Shown here one piece after another: positions 54,204-63,513 of a stretch of 64,000 nt of DNA. Made by a program: the position numbers and the translations under genes. Below the pieces are notes generated by a model. That model saw only the letters and a program-made list of their open reading frames with translations, ran no database searches and was not told the DNA's origin. Numbering within the stretch: the first letter of the stretch is position 1; every line of letters starts with the position of its first letter. Source of the stretch: Exiguobacterium sibiricum 7-3 (GTDB lineage: Bacteria > Bacillota > Bacilli > Exiguobacteriales > Exiguobacteriaceae); assembly GCF_000620865.1 (NCBI RefSeq), contig NZ_KK211190.1:819971-883970 (forward strand), given 5' to 3'.

Positions 54204-55286
54204 ATGAATGAACAATTACATATGCTGAAACGTCTTACGGACGCAACGGGTGTTCCCGGAAATGAGAAAGAAGTACGTCAATTAATGCGCGAATATCTCG
54301 AACCGCATGCAGAAAACTTCCATCAAGACGGATTAGGCAGTTTGTTTGCCGAACGTCAAGGAGCGGGAGAAGATGCACCGCGGATTTTGATTGCCGGGCA
54401 TATGGACGAGGTCGGATTCATGGTCACGAAGATTGATGAGAAAGGATTCCTTCGCTTCCAACCACTCGGTGGATGGTGGGGACAGGTTCTTCTTGCACAG
54501 CGTATGAATATTGTCACGTCATCTGGCGAAGTTATTCCAGGTGTGATTGGTGCGAAACCACCTCATGTTTTACCACCGGAAGCGCGCAATAAACCAGTCG
54601 ATATCAAAGAGATGTTCATCGATATCGGGGCTACTTCGAAAGAAGAAGTCGAGGGTTGGGGAATCCGACCGGGAGATACGGTTGTTCCGCATTGCGAATT
54701 TACTGTGATGAAAAATGATAATTTCCTGATGGCAAAAGCATGGGATAACCGTGTGGGTTGCGCCATTGCAATCGAAGCAATCAAACGCTTAAAAGAAGAA
54801 GGACACCCGAATACGATCTTTGCCGGTGCTACCGTACAGGAAGAAGTCGGCTTACGCGGTGCTCAAACGATTGCAAACTTGCTTCGCCCGACGATCGCGT
54901 TTGCGGTCGACACAGGAATTCCCGGCGACACACCAGGTATGACGGATCGTGAAGCTTTGTCGAAACTTGGAGAAGGCGTTCAAGTCATCCTGTTTGATGC
55001 CACGATGATTGCACACCGTGGATTGATTGATTTTGTCACAACTGTTGCTAAAGAAGAAAACATTAAATATCAATTGGATCTGACACCGGGTGGTGGAACG
55101 GATGCAGCGAAGTTCCATCTGTCTCATACAGGTGTTCCTTCACTTGCATTGACTGTTCCGATCCGCTACCTGCATACAAATGTTTCAATCATGCATAAAG
55201 CAGATTTCGAAGCAGCCGTCGACTTGATCGTCGCGGTAACAAAACGTTTAGATGCAGAGACGGTCCAAGCGATTTACGAGGGGTAA
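54204..55286 (+). CDS. M42-family metallopeptidase (YsdC-like aminopeptidase)
   Basis: Cytosolic, probably dodecameric tetrahedral aminopeptidase of 360 residues that trims peptides. Metal and catalytic residues are visible: His and Asp in IAGHMDEVGFMV, Asp in MAKAWDNRVGCA, the Glu pair in TVQEEVGLRGA, Asp in FAVDTGIPGDTPG and the late His in RYLHTNVSIM. ATG 54204 follows GAGGAGG. It corresponds to B. subtilis ysdC, placed after rplT and before ysgA as here. Confidence 0.93.
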   Translation: MNEQLHMLKRLTDATGVPGNEKEVRQLMREYLEPHAENFHQDGLGSLFAERQGAGEDAPRILIAGHMDEVGFMVTKIDEKGFLRFQPLGGWWGQVLLAQRMNIVTSSGEVIPGVIGAKPPHVLPPEARNKPVDIKEMFIDIGATSKEEVEGWGIRPGDTVVPHCEFTVMKNDNFLMAKAWDNRVGCAIAIEAIKRLKEEGHPNTIFAGATVQEEVGLRGAQTIANLLRPTIAFAVDTGIPGDTPGMTDREALSKLGEGVQVILFDATMIAHRGLIDFVTTVAKEENIKYQLDLTPGGGTDAAKFHLSHTGVPSLALTVPIRYLHTNVSIMHKADFEAAVDLIVAVTKRLDAETVQAIYEG

Positions 55287-55289
55287 ACT

Positions 55290-56045
55290 ATGAAACACAT
55301 TTCATCTGCAAAAAACGAGATCGTTAAACAATGGAAAAAATTACTGACTAAAAAAGGGCGTCTGCAAACGAAACGTTTCCTGATTGAAGGGGAACATTTA
55401 GTCGAAGAAGCTGTCCGCGCCGGTATCATCAAGGAATTGATCGTCCGCGAAGACGTTCAAGTACCGGGTTCGTGGAAGAAGAATGCCGCTGATTTGATCA
55501 CGATTGATGAATCAGTCGCAAAAGTGCTCTCTGAAACAGAAACGACACAAGGGATTTTTGCTGTCTGTGAGATGAAACAGCAAACTGAACGCTTGGAACG
55601 TGGGCGTTACCTCTTACTCGACCGTCTTCAGGACCCGGGTAATGTTGGTACGATGATTCGGACAGCAGATGCTGCCGGATTCGACGGAGTAATCATCGGA
55701 CATGGAACGGTTGATGTCTACAACAGTAAAGTCCTCCGGGCGACACAAGGATCTATCTTCCATTTACCGGTCATCATGATGTCACTTGAAGAAGCCGTTC
55801 AAGACTTACATGAACTGGGTGTCTTCATTTTAGGGACTGACTTACGTGGAGCTCAACCTTACACAGATGTTGAGAACCTGGGTGCCATCGGATTGATTAT
55901 CGGAAACGAAGCGCAAGGTGTTGCTCCTGAGTTGCTTGATCAGTGTGATGGCCGAGCGTATATCCCGATTCGCGGAAAAGCGGAGTCCTTAAATGCAGCG
56001 GTTGCCGCCGGTATTTTACTTTATCATTTTGCTCCGGCTGATTGA
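55290..56045 (+). CDS. SpoU/TrmH-family RNA methyltransferase (YsgA-like)
   Basis: SAM-dependent 2'-O-methyltransferase of the SPOUT class with 251 residues; the rRNA or tRNA target is unknown. The N-terminal substrate-binding domain covers ~1-95. The knotted domain shows LLDRLQDPGNVGTMIRTADAAGFDGVI (motif 1), LIIGNEAQGVAPEL (motif 2) and IPIRGKAESLNAAVAAGILLY (motif 3). ATG 55290 follows GAGGGG and lies 3 bases after the M42 stop, so the two are co-transcribed. It corresponds to ysgA; the spore gene sspI that follows ysgA in Bacillus is missing. Confidence 0.93.
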   Translation: MKHISSAKNEIVKQWKKLLTKKGRLQTKRFLIEGEHLVEEAVRAGIIKELIVREDVQVPGSWKKNAADLITIDESVAKVLSETETTQGIFAVCEMKQQTERLERGRYLLLDRLQDPGNVGTMIRTADAAGFDGVIIGHGTVDVYNSKVLRATQGSIFHLPVIMMSLEEAVQDLHELGVFILGTDLRGAQPYTDVENLGAIGLIIGNEAQGVAPELLDQCDGRAYIPIRGKAESLNAAVAAGILLYHFAPAD

Positions 56046-56070
56046 ATCAAAGGGACGTTCATGCTAAAGT
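56042..56070 (+). promoter_or_regulatory. pheST promoter
   Basis: TTGAAT (56042-56047), a 17-base spacer and TAAAGT (56065-56070), overlapping the end of the ysgA-like gene. Confidence 0.55.
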
Positions 56071-56076
56071 GAATTA

Positions 56077-56333
56077 CAGCATCATATTTACCTAGACAAC
56101 GATGGAACAGAGTAGGTTAGAAAACGATTCGATCAGGGAGAGGAAGCCTTAGACTGGGAGCTTCCTTACGAGTCTGCTAGCTGAATTCACTCCGGAGTCG
56201 CACGAGAGATCGTGACGGGAGGCGCCCGTTATCGCGCCACTTGAGGACTTGAGGAATTCAGGTTGAACAAGGGTGGTACCACGATTAAATTGAATCGTCC
56301 CTTCGGCATTTTGCCGGAGGGACGATTTTTTTA
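56077..56333 (+). ncRNA. T-box leader of pheST
   Basis: The T-box GGGTGGTACCACG is at 56271-56283 and is followed by a terminator. In Stem I a UUC phenylalanine codon (56186-56188) directly follows GAA and is followed by A, the usual specifier-loop layout. The leader should sense uncharged tRNA-Phe. Confidence 0.93.
56293..56333 (+). terminator. T-box attenuator terminator (pheST)
   Basis: AATCGTCCC pairs with GGGACGATT, with CGGC/GCCG above, followed by T7. Confidence 0.92.
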
Positions 56334-56354
56334 TTTGGAAAAGGAGTGAGGAAT

Positions 56355-57377
56355 ATGCGCGAACAATTAGAGGCACTGCGCGATGAAGCGCTACAACTGG
56401 TCAAGCAGGCAAGTACACAAAAAGAATTAAACGATGTCCGAGTGAAATATCTCGGTAAAAAGGGACCGATTACAGAAGTTCTTCGGGGAATGGGAAAACT
56501 TTCGGCAGAAGAACGGCCGGTCGTCGGAGAAATCGCAAATGCCGTCCGAGGTGTGATTCAAACAGAGCTCGAACAACGCCTTGTGGATGTTAAACAACAA
56601 GAAATGGATGCGAAATTAGCACTCGAAGCGATTGATGTGACACTTCCTGGTCGTCCGAAACAGGTCGGACAAGCGCATTTACTGCAACAAGTGACAGATG
56701 AAATCGAAGATATCTTCGTCGGACTTGGGTATACGATTGCTGAAGGTCCGGAAGTCGAGCAAGACTTATTCAACTTCGAGATGTTGAATTTGCCGAAAGA
56801 TCATCCGGCCCGTGATATGCAGGATTCGTTTTACATCACGGATGAGATTTTAATGCGTACCCATACATCACCGGTACAAGCGCGGACAATGCTCGCTTCA
56901 AAAGGTGAACCGATCCGGATCCTTTGTCCCGGAAAAGTCTATCGCCGGGATGAAGATGATGCGACGCACTCGCACCAATTCATGCAAGTCGAAGGTTTGG
57001 TCGTCGGTGAAGAAATTTCAATGGCAGACTTAAAAGGAACACTTGAAGCATTCGTTAAACAAATGTTCGGGGAAGCACGTGAAATTCGTTTACGTCCAAG
57101 CTTCTTCCCGTTCACAGAACCATCGGTCGAAGTCGATGTGTCATGTTTCAAATGTGGTGGTAAAGGTTGCAACATTTGTAAGCAGACAGGCTGGATTGAA
57201 ATTTTAGGAGCAGGTATGGTTCATCCGCATGTGCTCGAAATGGCGGAATATGACAGTACGAAAATGTCTGGCTTCGCCTTCGGAATGGGGATCGAACGAA
57301 TCGCCATGTTGAAATATGGTGTTGATGATATTCGCCACTTCTATACGAATGACGTTCGCTTCAGCGAACAGTTTTAA
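56355..57377 (+). CDS. pheS: Phenylalanyl-tRNA synthetase alpha subunit
   Basis: Catalytic subunit of the alpha2-beta2 class II synthetase for tRNA-Phe. It has 340 residues from ATG 56355, eight bases after AGGAG; the GTG at 56346 lies within that site. A coiled-coil N-terminus (~1-90) is followed by the class II core with [28 protein letters not shown] (motif 2) and [20 protein letters not shown] (motif 3). [10 protein letters not shown] binds the amino acid. Twelve bases separate it from pheT. Confidence 0.97.
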   Translation: MREQLEALRDEALQLVKQASTQKELNDVRVKYLGKKGPITEVLRGMGKLSAEERPVVGEIANAVRGVIQTELEQRLVDVKQQEMDAKLALEAIDVTLPGRPKQVGQAHLLQQVTDEIEDIFVGLGYTIAEGPEVEQDLFNFEMLNLPKDHPARDMQDSFYITDEILMRTHTSPVQARTMLASKGEPIRILCPGKVYRRDEDDATHSHQFMQVEGLVVGEEISMADLKGTLEAFVKQMFGEAREIRLRPSFFPFTEPSVEVDVSCFKCGGKGCNICKQTGWIEILGAGMVHPHVLEMAEYDSTKMSGFAFGMGIERIAMLKYGVDDIRHFYTNDVRFSEQF

Positions 57378-57389
57378 GGGGGAAAACAG

Positions 57390-59786
57390 ATGTTAGTCTC
57401 AAAACAATGGTTACAGGAATTTGTTGATGTTCGTCATAAGACGGGTCAGGAGTTAGCTGACTTGATTACAAAAAGCGGGATTGAAGTCGAAGGGGTCGAG
57501 GTACGGGACGCTGACTTGAATAATATCGTCGTCGGTCGCGTTCTGACAAAAGAAAAACACCCGGAAGCCGATAAATTAAACGTCACGACGGTCGATATCG
57601 GACAAGAAGAGCCGGTTCAAATCGTTTGTGGTGCACCGAATGTCGATGCCGGACAAGATGTCATCGTTGCCCGTGTCGGAGCCCGTCTGCCTGGCATCAA
57701 AATCAAACGCGCTAAACTGCGGGGTGTCGTTTCAGAAGGAATGATCTGTTCGCTTGAAGAACTCGGATTCGAGAAAAAATACATCCGTGAAGATGAACAG
57801 GATGGTATTCATACGTTCCGTGAACCGGTCACACCGGGTCAGGACGTCCTTGAATTACTTGGAATGCATGATGAGGTACTGGAACTTGGATTGACGCCGA
57901 ACCGTTCCGATTGTTTGAGTATGTACGGCGTGGCGCACGAAGTCGCAGGAATCCTGAATTCAACGCCGGTCTTCCCGAACGTGGAAGTACCAGAAGGAAC
58001 GGTATCGACAGAAGTCACCGTTCAACTGGACTCGGAAGCCTGTACATTCTATGCGGCCCGGGAAATTCGTGATATTACAATCGGTGAATCGCCATTATGG
58101 TTAAAAAATCGTCTGATCGCGAACGGAATCCGTCCGATCAACAATGTCGTCGACATCACGAACTTTGTGTTACTGGAGACGGGACAGCCGTTGCATGCTT
58201 TTGATGCAAAAAAATTGGGACAGCAAATCGTCGTGCGCCAGGCAAAATCCGGTGAAACGTTCCAGACGTTAGATGAAGTCGAACGGACACTTGATCCGTC
58301 GATGCTCGTCATCACAGATGGCGACCGTCCGGTGGCACTTGCCGGTGTCATGGGGGGAGCGAACACGGAAGTCGATACAGAGACGACTTCAATCGTCCTC
58401 GAGTCTGCTTATTTTGCACCGACATCCGTTCGAAAAACAAGCCGTGTCCTAGGTCTTCGTTCGGATTCGAGCTCACGTTTTGAGAAAGGTGTCGATCCGC
58501 GTCGTGTCGTGTTAGCGCTTGATCGGGCCGCAATGCTGATTGCGGAACTTGCAGGAGGTACGGTATTATCCGGAACAGTCCAAGCCGGCACACTTCAACT
58601 GGAGGATCATTTGATCGAAGGCAGTGTCTCGTATATCAACCACCGTCTTGGTATGGAAATCGAAGGTACTGTCATGAAAGATTTGCTCGAACGTCTTGGT
58701 CTTGAGGTCGAGCTGTCAGCAGATGCATTGACAGTCAGTGTACCGACGCGTCGTCAAGATTTAATGATTCCGGCTGATTTAGCGGAAGAGGTCGCCCGTC
58801 TTTATGGATATGATGCGTTAACTTCCAGCTTACCACGGGAAGCGAGTCGCGGTTTCTTACCGAAACGTAACCAGCATCGCCGTAAAATCCGTCATCTTCT
58901 TCAAGGCGCGGGTCTTTCACAGGCCATCACGTACTCCTTGACGAGTGAGCAACGCGCAATGCAATTCAACGAACAGCAGGATTTACATCCTGTTAAACTA
59001 GCGATGCCGATCAGTGAAGCCCGTTCAACACTCCGGACCTCGTTGATTCCAGGATTGCTTGAAGTCGCACAACACAATGCGGCGCGACAACATGCAGACC
59101 TTGCCTATTATGAACTCGGAAGTGTTTATCTGCAACGTGATGCTTCACTTGAGACCTTGCCGCTTGAACAAGAAATGGTAGCAGGAATCATGGTAGGGCT
59201 GGCAGAGCAGCATCGTGTTCACGGGACGCATGTCAAAGCAGATTTCTTCGTCATGAAAGGAATCGTCGAGACGCTTGCCGAAGCACTTGATGTCGCCTTA
59301 ACGTATGAAGCTGTAGCGATGCAGTCGATGCATCCAGGTCGGACGGCACGAATTTTCCTTGACGGTGAAGCGATTGGATTTGTCGGACAAGTTCATCCGG
59401 GCTTATCGAAAGAAGAATACGGTCTGAAGGAAGTATATGTCTTCGAACTCGATGCGATGGCATTGCACTCAAAAGAAGCACGCGTCTACCAAGAGATTTC
59501 ACGTTTCCCATCGATGACACGTGATGTCGCGGTTGTATTGAAGCGTGAAGTATCAGCGAGTGAAGTCGAAGCGGTCATCATGCAAGCAGCAGGTCCGCTA
59601 CTGAAACAAGTGGAACTGTTTGATGTGTATACCGGTGATAATGTCGGAGCTGATCAAAAGTCGTTTGCATTCTCGTTACGGTATCAAAATAAAGAACGGA
59701 CGCTCGTCGATGAAGAAGTCGCGACAGCGCATCAACAAGTAATTGAAGCGCTTCAAGCATCGTTTGAAGCCGAATTACGTTCTTAA
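57390..59786 (+). CDS. pheT: Phenylalanyl-tRNA synthetase beta subunit
   Basis: Partner subunit of PheS that binds tRNA-Phe and edits mischarged tyrosine. It has 798 residues, the bacterial length. The EMAP/tRNA-binding OB domain (~40-150, HPEADKLNVTTVDIG) is followed by B3/B4 editing domain (~200-400, ADAREI-type region with PINNVVDITNFVLLETGQPLHAFDA), B5 domain, the inactive class II core and the C-terminal anticodon-binding FDX-ACB domain (EISRFPSMTRDVAVVL). ATG 57390 follows AAGGGGG. A strong terminator lies just after. Confidence 0.97.
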   Translation: MLVSKQWLQEFVDVRHKTGQELADLITKSGIEVEGVEVRDADLNNIVVGRVLTKEKHPEADKLNVTTVDIGQEEPVQIVCGAPNVDAGQDVIVARVGARLPGIKIKRAKLRGVVSEGMICSLEELGFEKKYIREDEQDGIHTFREPVTPGQDVLELLGMHDEVLELGLTPNRSDCLSMYGVAHEVAGILNSTPVFPNVEVPEGTVSTEVTVQLDSEACTFYAAREIRDITIGESPLWLKNRLIANGIRPINNVVDITNFVLLETGQPLHAFDAKKLGQQIVVRQAKSGETFQTLDEVERTLDPSMLVITDGDRPVALAGVMGGANTEVDTETTSIVLESAYFAPTSVRKTSRVLGLRSDSSSRFEKGVDPRRVVLALDRAAMLIAELAGGTVLSGTVQAGTLQLEDHLIEGSVSYINHRLGMEIEGTVMKDLLERLGLEVELSADALTVSVPTRRQDLMIPADLAEEVARLYGYDALTSSLPREASRGFLPKRNQHRRKIRHLLQGAGLSQAITYSLTSEQRAMQFNEQQDLHPVKLAMPISEARSTLRTSLIPGLLEVAQHNAARQHADLAYYELGSVYLQRDASLETLPLEQEMVAGIMVGLAEQHRVHGTHVKADFFVMKGIVETLAEALDVALTYEAVAMQSMHPGRTARIFLDGEAIGFVGQVHPGLSKEEYGLKEVYVFELDAMALHSKEARVYQEISRFPSMTRDVAVVLKREVSASEVEAVIMQAAGPLLKQVELFDVYTGDNVGADQKSFAFSLRYQNKERTLVDEEVATAHQQVIEALQASFEAELRS

Positions 59787-59835
59787 TCGTGTCATACAGC
59801 GTTCAAAATGTACTCAGAAGAAAATGATTACCCGA

Positions 59836-59875
59836 AAAAGGGAGCTGGATGAATTTACATCCAGCTCCCTTTTGC
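59836..59875. terminator. Bidirectional terminator after pheT
   Basis: AAAAGGGAGCTGGATG (59836-59851) and CATCCAGCTCCCTTTT (59858-59873) form a 16-bp perfect stem. Confidence 0.93.
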
Positions 59876-59888
59876 TATATACAGAAAA

Positions 59889-61073
59889 TCATGAAGCAAG
59901 TTCGTGCTCATGCGGGGGGGCATTTCGTCGGTTGAAGATAAAGTAGATGAAACCACTTGTGAGGACGATGGCACTGCAAAATAAAAACATATTCGAGTAG
60001 CCGATTTTGGCTGCAAGACCCGACAGTAATAATGCGCCGAGACCAAACCCGCTGTCGTAAGCCAAGAAAAAGGTGGAAATGGCTTTCCCTTTTTGGTGGG
60101 GTGCGGCATAGGTCAGCATCACCGTCTGGAGTCCGGGGAAAATCGAAGCTGATCCAATTCCGATGATGAGTGCAGCCAAAAGTAATCCCGGTAACGAAGG
60201 GAAAACTCCTAAGAGAATAAAACCGAGACCATAGAGCAGGTAAGAAGGAAATAAAACGAAACCAGGTCCTTTTTGATCAAACCATCTGCCGGCAAGCGGA
60301 CGGATTGCTACCATGCCAAGAGCGACGATGGCATAAAAGTAAGAGGCATAGGAAATATGACCAATCGAATCCGTATACAGTGAAATAAAAGCCGCTGTAC
60401 TGGAGATTGCGACACCGGCTAAAACGGTTGCCAGTAATAATAACGGACGAGATAGGAAAAGTGATTGATGAAGCCGGAAGACCCGGGTATTCGGTACATG
60501 TTGACTCGTCAACGGCAAACGGATCATCAGAACGAGTGAAACGAATGCAAGCAATGCGACTGTGATGAAATAAAGGAAAAAGGCATCGTGTTGAATCAAA
60601 CTGAGTCCAATGACCGGTCCGAGAACGGATGCGAGATTCATGGATAAAACAAAGTACCCCATGCCTTCACCTTGGCGGGTTTTCGGAATGAGTGTCGTTA
60701 CGGCCAAGCTGATGGAAGAAGACAACATTCCGAAACTAAAGCCGTGAAGAATGCGGACGATGATGAGATACAAAAAAGAGTTCAAAGGAAGAACCAATAA
60801 ATATAAGAGACTCATCGTCGTGAACAATGTTGCTGAAATTAACAGCATCCGTTTGACATCATGCCGGTCAAGCCAATGACCAATTAATGGTCGGGAACAG
60901 ACAGTTGCTAAAATGAAGCTGGTTACGACCCAGCCAAGTGCAGCTTGTGACACATCAAATTGTTTAGCAGCAAGTAACGGAAGTGAAGCATTGAGTAAAT
61001 AAAACGTAATGAATAACAACAGGTTAATCAATAAAGTCAGCACGTAATGACGATGGAATAAACGGTTTTTCAA
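59889..61073 (-). CDS. MFS transporter (drug-efflux-like)
   Basis: Major facilitator protein of 394 residues with about twelve transmembrane helices. The loop 2-3 signature appears as RPLIGHWLDRHDVKR, and its repeat after helix 8 as RPLAGRWFDQKG. The substrate cannot be read from sequence, but pairing with a MarR regulator suggests efflux of a toxic compound (inference). The start is TTG 61073, seven bases after AGGAGG; it overlaps the marR stop (TTGA), so the two are translationally coupled. This pair is inserted between pheT and rnhC, which are adjacent in Bacillus. Confidence 0.92.
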   Translation of the reverse strand: MKNRLFHRHYVLTLLINLLLFITFYLLNASLPLLAAKQFDVSQAALGWVVTSFILATVCSRPLIGHWLDRHDVKRMLLISATLFTTMSLLYLLVLPLNSFLYLIIVRILHGFSFGMLSSSISLAVTTLIPKTRQGEGMGYFVLSMNLASVLGPVIGLSLIQHDAFFLYFITVALLAFVSLVLMIRLPLTSQHVPNTRVFRLHQSLFLSRPLLLLATVLAGVAISSTAAFISLYTDSIGHISYASYFYAIVALGMVAIRPLAGRWFDQKGPGFVLFPSYLLYGLGFILLGVFPSLPGLLLAALIIGIGSASIFPGLQTVMLTYAAPHQKGKAISTFFLAYDSGFGLGALLLSGLAAKIGYSNMFLFCSAIVLTSGFIYFIFNRRNAPPHEHELAS

Positions 61074-61507
61074 AGCAAATCCTCCTGTTCATCTGGACGG
61101 TGTATTGCAAGTAATTGTGTCATCACCGCTGCAATGATGGTCTGATCTTCGAGTGAAACAGATTGCAGAAATGCGAGATGAGCTGACTGGACGGCTTGAT
61201 CGATTTCACGATAAGAGTGACGTGCGGAAGGTGTTAAAGTAACTAAACGTTTACGCCCAGAACCCGTTCGCGTGATGAAGCCCAACTCTTCAAGACGAGC
61301 GACTGCTTTTGTGACAGCGGGTTTTTCAATGACCAGGTATTTGGATAAGGCCACTTGCGAAACGGGTTCGAGAATGGCGACGGCTTTGATCAAACCCCAT
61401 TGCCCGGTGTGTAGCGAAAAAGGAAGAAGCGCGGCATCGATATCACGTTTGGCCAGGCGTGCTACTTTGGATAGTTGACCTAGCAAATCTTCTTGGAACG
61501 TGGTCAT
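61070..61507 (-). CDS. MarR-family transcriptional regulator
   Basis: Winged-HTH repressor of 145 residues. The recognition region is PVSQVALSKYLVIEKPAVTKAVARLEELGFITR, followed by the basic wing GSGRKRLVTLT. Helical dimerisation segments flank it. ATG 61507 follows AGGAGG. It is the first gene of the marR-MFS unit. A perfect 32-bp palindrome between promoter and start codon is very probably its own operator, so autorepression relieved by an MFS substrate is expected (inference). Confidence 0.92.
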   Translation of the reverse strand: MTTFQEDLLGQLSKVARLAKRDIDAALLPFSLHTGQWGLIKAVAILEPVSQVALSKYLVIEKPAVTKAVARLEELGFITRTGSGRKRLVTLTPSARHSYREIDQAVQSAHLAFLQSVSLEDQTIIAAVMTQLLAIHRPDEQEDLL

Positions 61508-61516
61508 ACAAAAAAC

Positions 61517-61548
61517 CTCCTATAAGTTAACTAGTTAACTTATAGGAG
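61517..61548. promoter_or_regulatory. 32-bp perfect palindromic operator of marR-MFS
   Basis: The half-site CTCCTATAAGTTAACT (61517-61532) is repeated exactly in inverted form to 61548. It touches the -10 hexamer, covers the likely transcript start, and at its other end contains part of the marR Shine-Dalgarno. Confidence 0.88.
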
Positions 61549-61575
61549 TATATCGAATGGATGACGCAATGACAA
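61547..61575 (-). promoter_or_regulatory. marR-MFS promoter
   Basis: On the minus strand TTGTCA (61575-61570), a 17-base spacer and TATACT (61552-61547). Confidence 0.78.
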
Positions 61576-61602
61576 GTTATTTTTCTGAAGAGAGCGGAAG
61601 GA

Positions 61603-61878
61603 TTACTTGAAATATAATCCGGATGATTTTGAGCCGTTGATTTTCGCAGTGATCTTATGTCTAACGTATTGTAGTGTTAACCGCATTAAATGAAGGATTT
61701 GAAAATTTTTAATGCCAAAATCATAGGTTATTAAAAAATAAAACGTTATAGCTTGCTGCAAATAGGGTACTTTTACGAAAAGAGAGCTGTTCTTCAATAT
61801 TGGTCTGAATTTGTCGGAGAATCCCTTTGATTCTAGGTAACAATACATGTTAAAAAAGTCGGATATATAATCTTCCAT
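61603..61878 (-). CDS. Doubtful 91-codon open reading frame
   Basis: This frame lies in an AT-rich stretch unlike the neighbours. It starts at ATG 61878 without a recognisable Shine-Dalgarno. The product is rich in Phe, Tyr, Leu and Lys and has no recognisable domain. It may be a remnant of a transferred gene or non-coding. I see nothing else in the 61.55-62.0 kb gap except the marR promoter and the Shine-Dalgarno of the next gene. Confidence 0.25.
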   Translation of the reverse strand: MEDYISDFFNMYCYLESKGFSDKFRPILKNSSLFVKVPYLQQAITFYFLITYDFGIKNFQILHLMRLTLQYVRHKITAKINGSKSSGLYFK

Positions 61879-62005
61879 TACTTAGTTGTACCATCATCAC
61901 CTGAAGTTTAACTGAAGATAAAACGACCTATGCGCTTTTTTAAAGACAAAACTGGTCAGAATAATGTCACCGTTCGCTTAAACTTAGGAGGAGAGAACAT
62001 ACATC

Positions 62006-63475
62006 ATGAATCGTCCATATAAACATCTGTCAGAATTAATTGCCCCATTCCGGCTTACATGTAAAGAAAATCCCTCCATCACGAGTATCGAAACAGACTC
62101 ACGTGGAGTGACGAAGGGTAGTCTGTTTATTTGTGTAAGAGGATATACCGTCGATGGTCACCAGTACGCCGAAGAGGCCGTTGCGAACGGGGCCGTTGCG
62201 ATTTTAGCAGAAGAACCACTCCATGGATTAACCGTTCCGGTCATCGTGTTACAGGATACAAAACACGCTGCAGGAAAAGTGGCGGATCTGTTTTATGATC
62301 ATCCGAGTCAAAAATTGCGGGTTTACGGTATAACGGGTACGAACGGGAAGACAACGACCACAAAACTGACCTATGATTTGTTTCGATCAGCCGGACATAA
62401 GGCAGGAATGATCAGTACGATTGGATCGATGATTGACGGGGAGATGATTGATACACCGAATACGACGCCGGAAGCCATCATTCTACACCGTCTGTTACAT
62501 CAAATGGTTGAGCAAGGTGTCACGGATTGTATACTCGAAGTTTCTTCTCATGCTTTGATGGAAGGGCGTACAGAAGGGATCCGGTTTCATGCAGCGGCGT
62601 TTACGAATCTGACACATGATCATCTCGACTATCATGCCTCGATGGAAGAATACGCGGAGGCAAAAGCCTTGTTGTTCAAACAAGTGGCAACGAGCGGTGG
62701 TCAGGCAATTGTTCTTAATGAAGACGATCCAGCGAGCCGAGTGATGGCAGAAGCAGCGGAAGGAGTACCTGTCATTTGGTATACGACAGATGCTCTCTCT
62801 GAAGCACCGATTACTGTAGAATGGAAAGAAAAAACAGTCAGTGTTCGAATTGACGGAACAGTAACCGAGGTTCCAGTCTTTCTTCTTGGTGATTTCAATG
62901 CTGCGAATCTTGCTGCGGCAATCGGACTGATGCAAGCCGGTGAAGTCAATATGTATCAATTGATTCGACACATCCCGGAACTTCGTTTGCCAAAAGGACG
63001 TTTGGAACAGATTCCGTTCGAAGGGTGTGAAGTATACATTGATTATGCGCATACACCGGATGGACTGGAGAAATGTCTGAAATCATTATCTCTTCCAGGT
63101 GAACCCTTATATCTGGTATTGAGTGCAGCAGGTGAACGCGATCGTTCGAAACGAGCGGTGATGGGGCGGATTGCCAGTCAGTATTGTGACGGAATCATCG
63201 TGACGGTACATGACCCGAGGCTTGAAAATCCACAGCAAATCATTAAAGAGCTTCTGACAGACATTGCTCCACGGAAAATCATTACGTGTCATGAGTCACG
63301 AAAAGAAGCGCTCCAGATTGCGGCAAAGATTGCATTAGCCGGGAAGCGGATGGTCATCGTCGGTAAAGGACATGAACGGTTTGAACAGATTGGAACTGAG
63401 CATGTTCCGTTTGATGAAGTCAAGATTTTAACGGATGAACTGATTCGATTATCCGGTCAAGAGTCTGCCATGTGA
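62006..63475 (+). CDS. MurE-type UDP-MurNAc-tripeptide ligase
   Basis: Mur ligase of 489 residues expected to add the third residue of the peptidoglycan stem peptide. Three domains: N-terminal UDP-binding (SITSIETDSRGVTKGSLFICVRG), central ATPase with the P-loop GITGTNGKTTTTK at about residue 110, TPNTTPEAI and EVSSHAL, and a C-terminal domain (YIDYAHTPDGLEKCL, VGKGHE). The amino-acid selectivity motif, DNPR in meso-DAP ligases, reads HDPRLENP here. The gene stands alone outside a division/cell-wall cluster. Lys- or DAP-specific MurE, or a paralog with another role, are possible. ATG 62006 follows AGGAGGAG. Confidence 0.9.
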   Translation: MNRPYKHLSELIAPFRLTCKENPSITSIETDSRGVTKGSLFICVRGYTVDGHQYAEEAVANGAVAILAEEPLHGLTVPVIVLQDTKHAAGKVADLFYDHPSQKLRVYGITGTNGKTTTTKLTYDLFRSAGHKAGMISTIGSMIDGEMIDTPNTTPEAIILHRLLHQMVEQGVTDCILEVSSHALMEGRTEGIRFHAAAFTNLTHDHLDYHASMEEYAEAKALLFKQVATSGGQAIVLNEDDPASRVMAEAAEGVPVIWYTTDALSEAPITVEWKEKTVSVRIDGTVTEVPVFLLGDFNAANLAAAIGLMQAGEVNMYQLIRHIPELRLPKGRLEQIPFEGCEVYIDYAHTPDGLEKCLKSLSLPGEPLYLVLSAAGERDRSKRAVMGRIASQYCDGIIVTVHDPRLENPQQIIKELLTDIAPRKIITCHESRKEALQIAAKIALAGKRMVIVGKGHERFEQIGTEHVPFDEVKILTDELIRLSGQESAM

Positions 63476-63476
63476 A

Positions 63477-63513
63477 AAACCGACCACTTTTAATTATGGT
63501 CGGTTTCTTTTCT
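63477..63513. terminator. Bidirectional terminator between the murE-like gene and rnhC
   Basis: AAACCGACCA (63477-63486) pairs with TGGTCGGTTT (63497-63506), followed by T-rich sequence. On the minus strand it overlaps the end of rnhC. Confidence 0.82.

Noticed and set aside
59889-62005. Genomic island or prophage remnant
   Set aside because: No integrase, attachment repeats or tRNA target were seen; only a regulator-transporter pair and an AT-rich gap.
62495-63052. 185-codon antisense frame inside the murE-like gene
   Set aside because: No Shine-Dalgarno or domain, and the sense strand is a clear Mur ligase.
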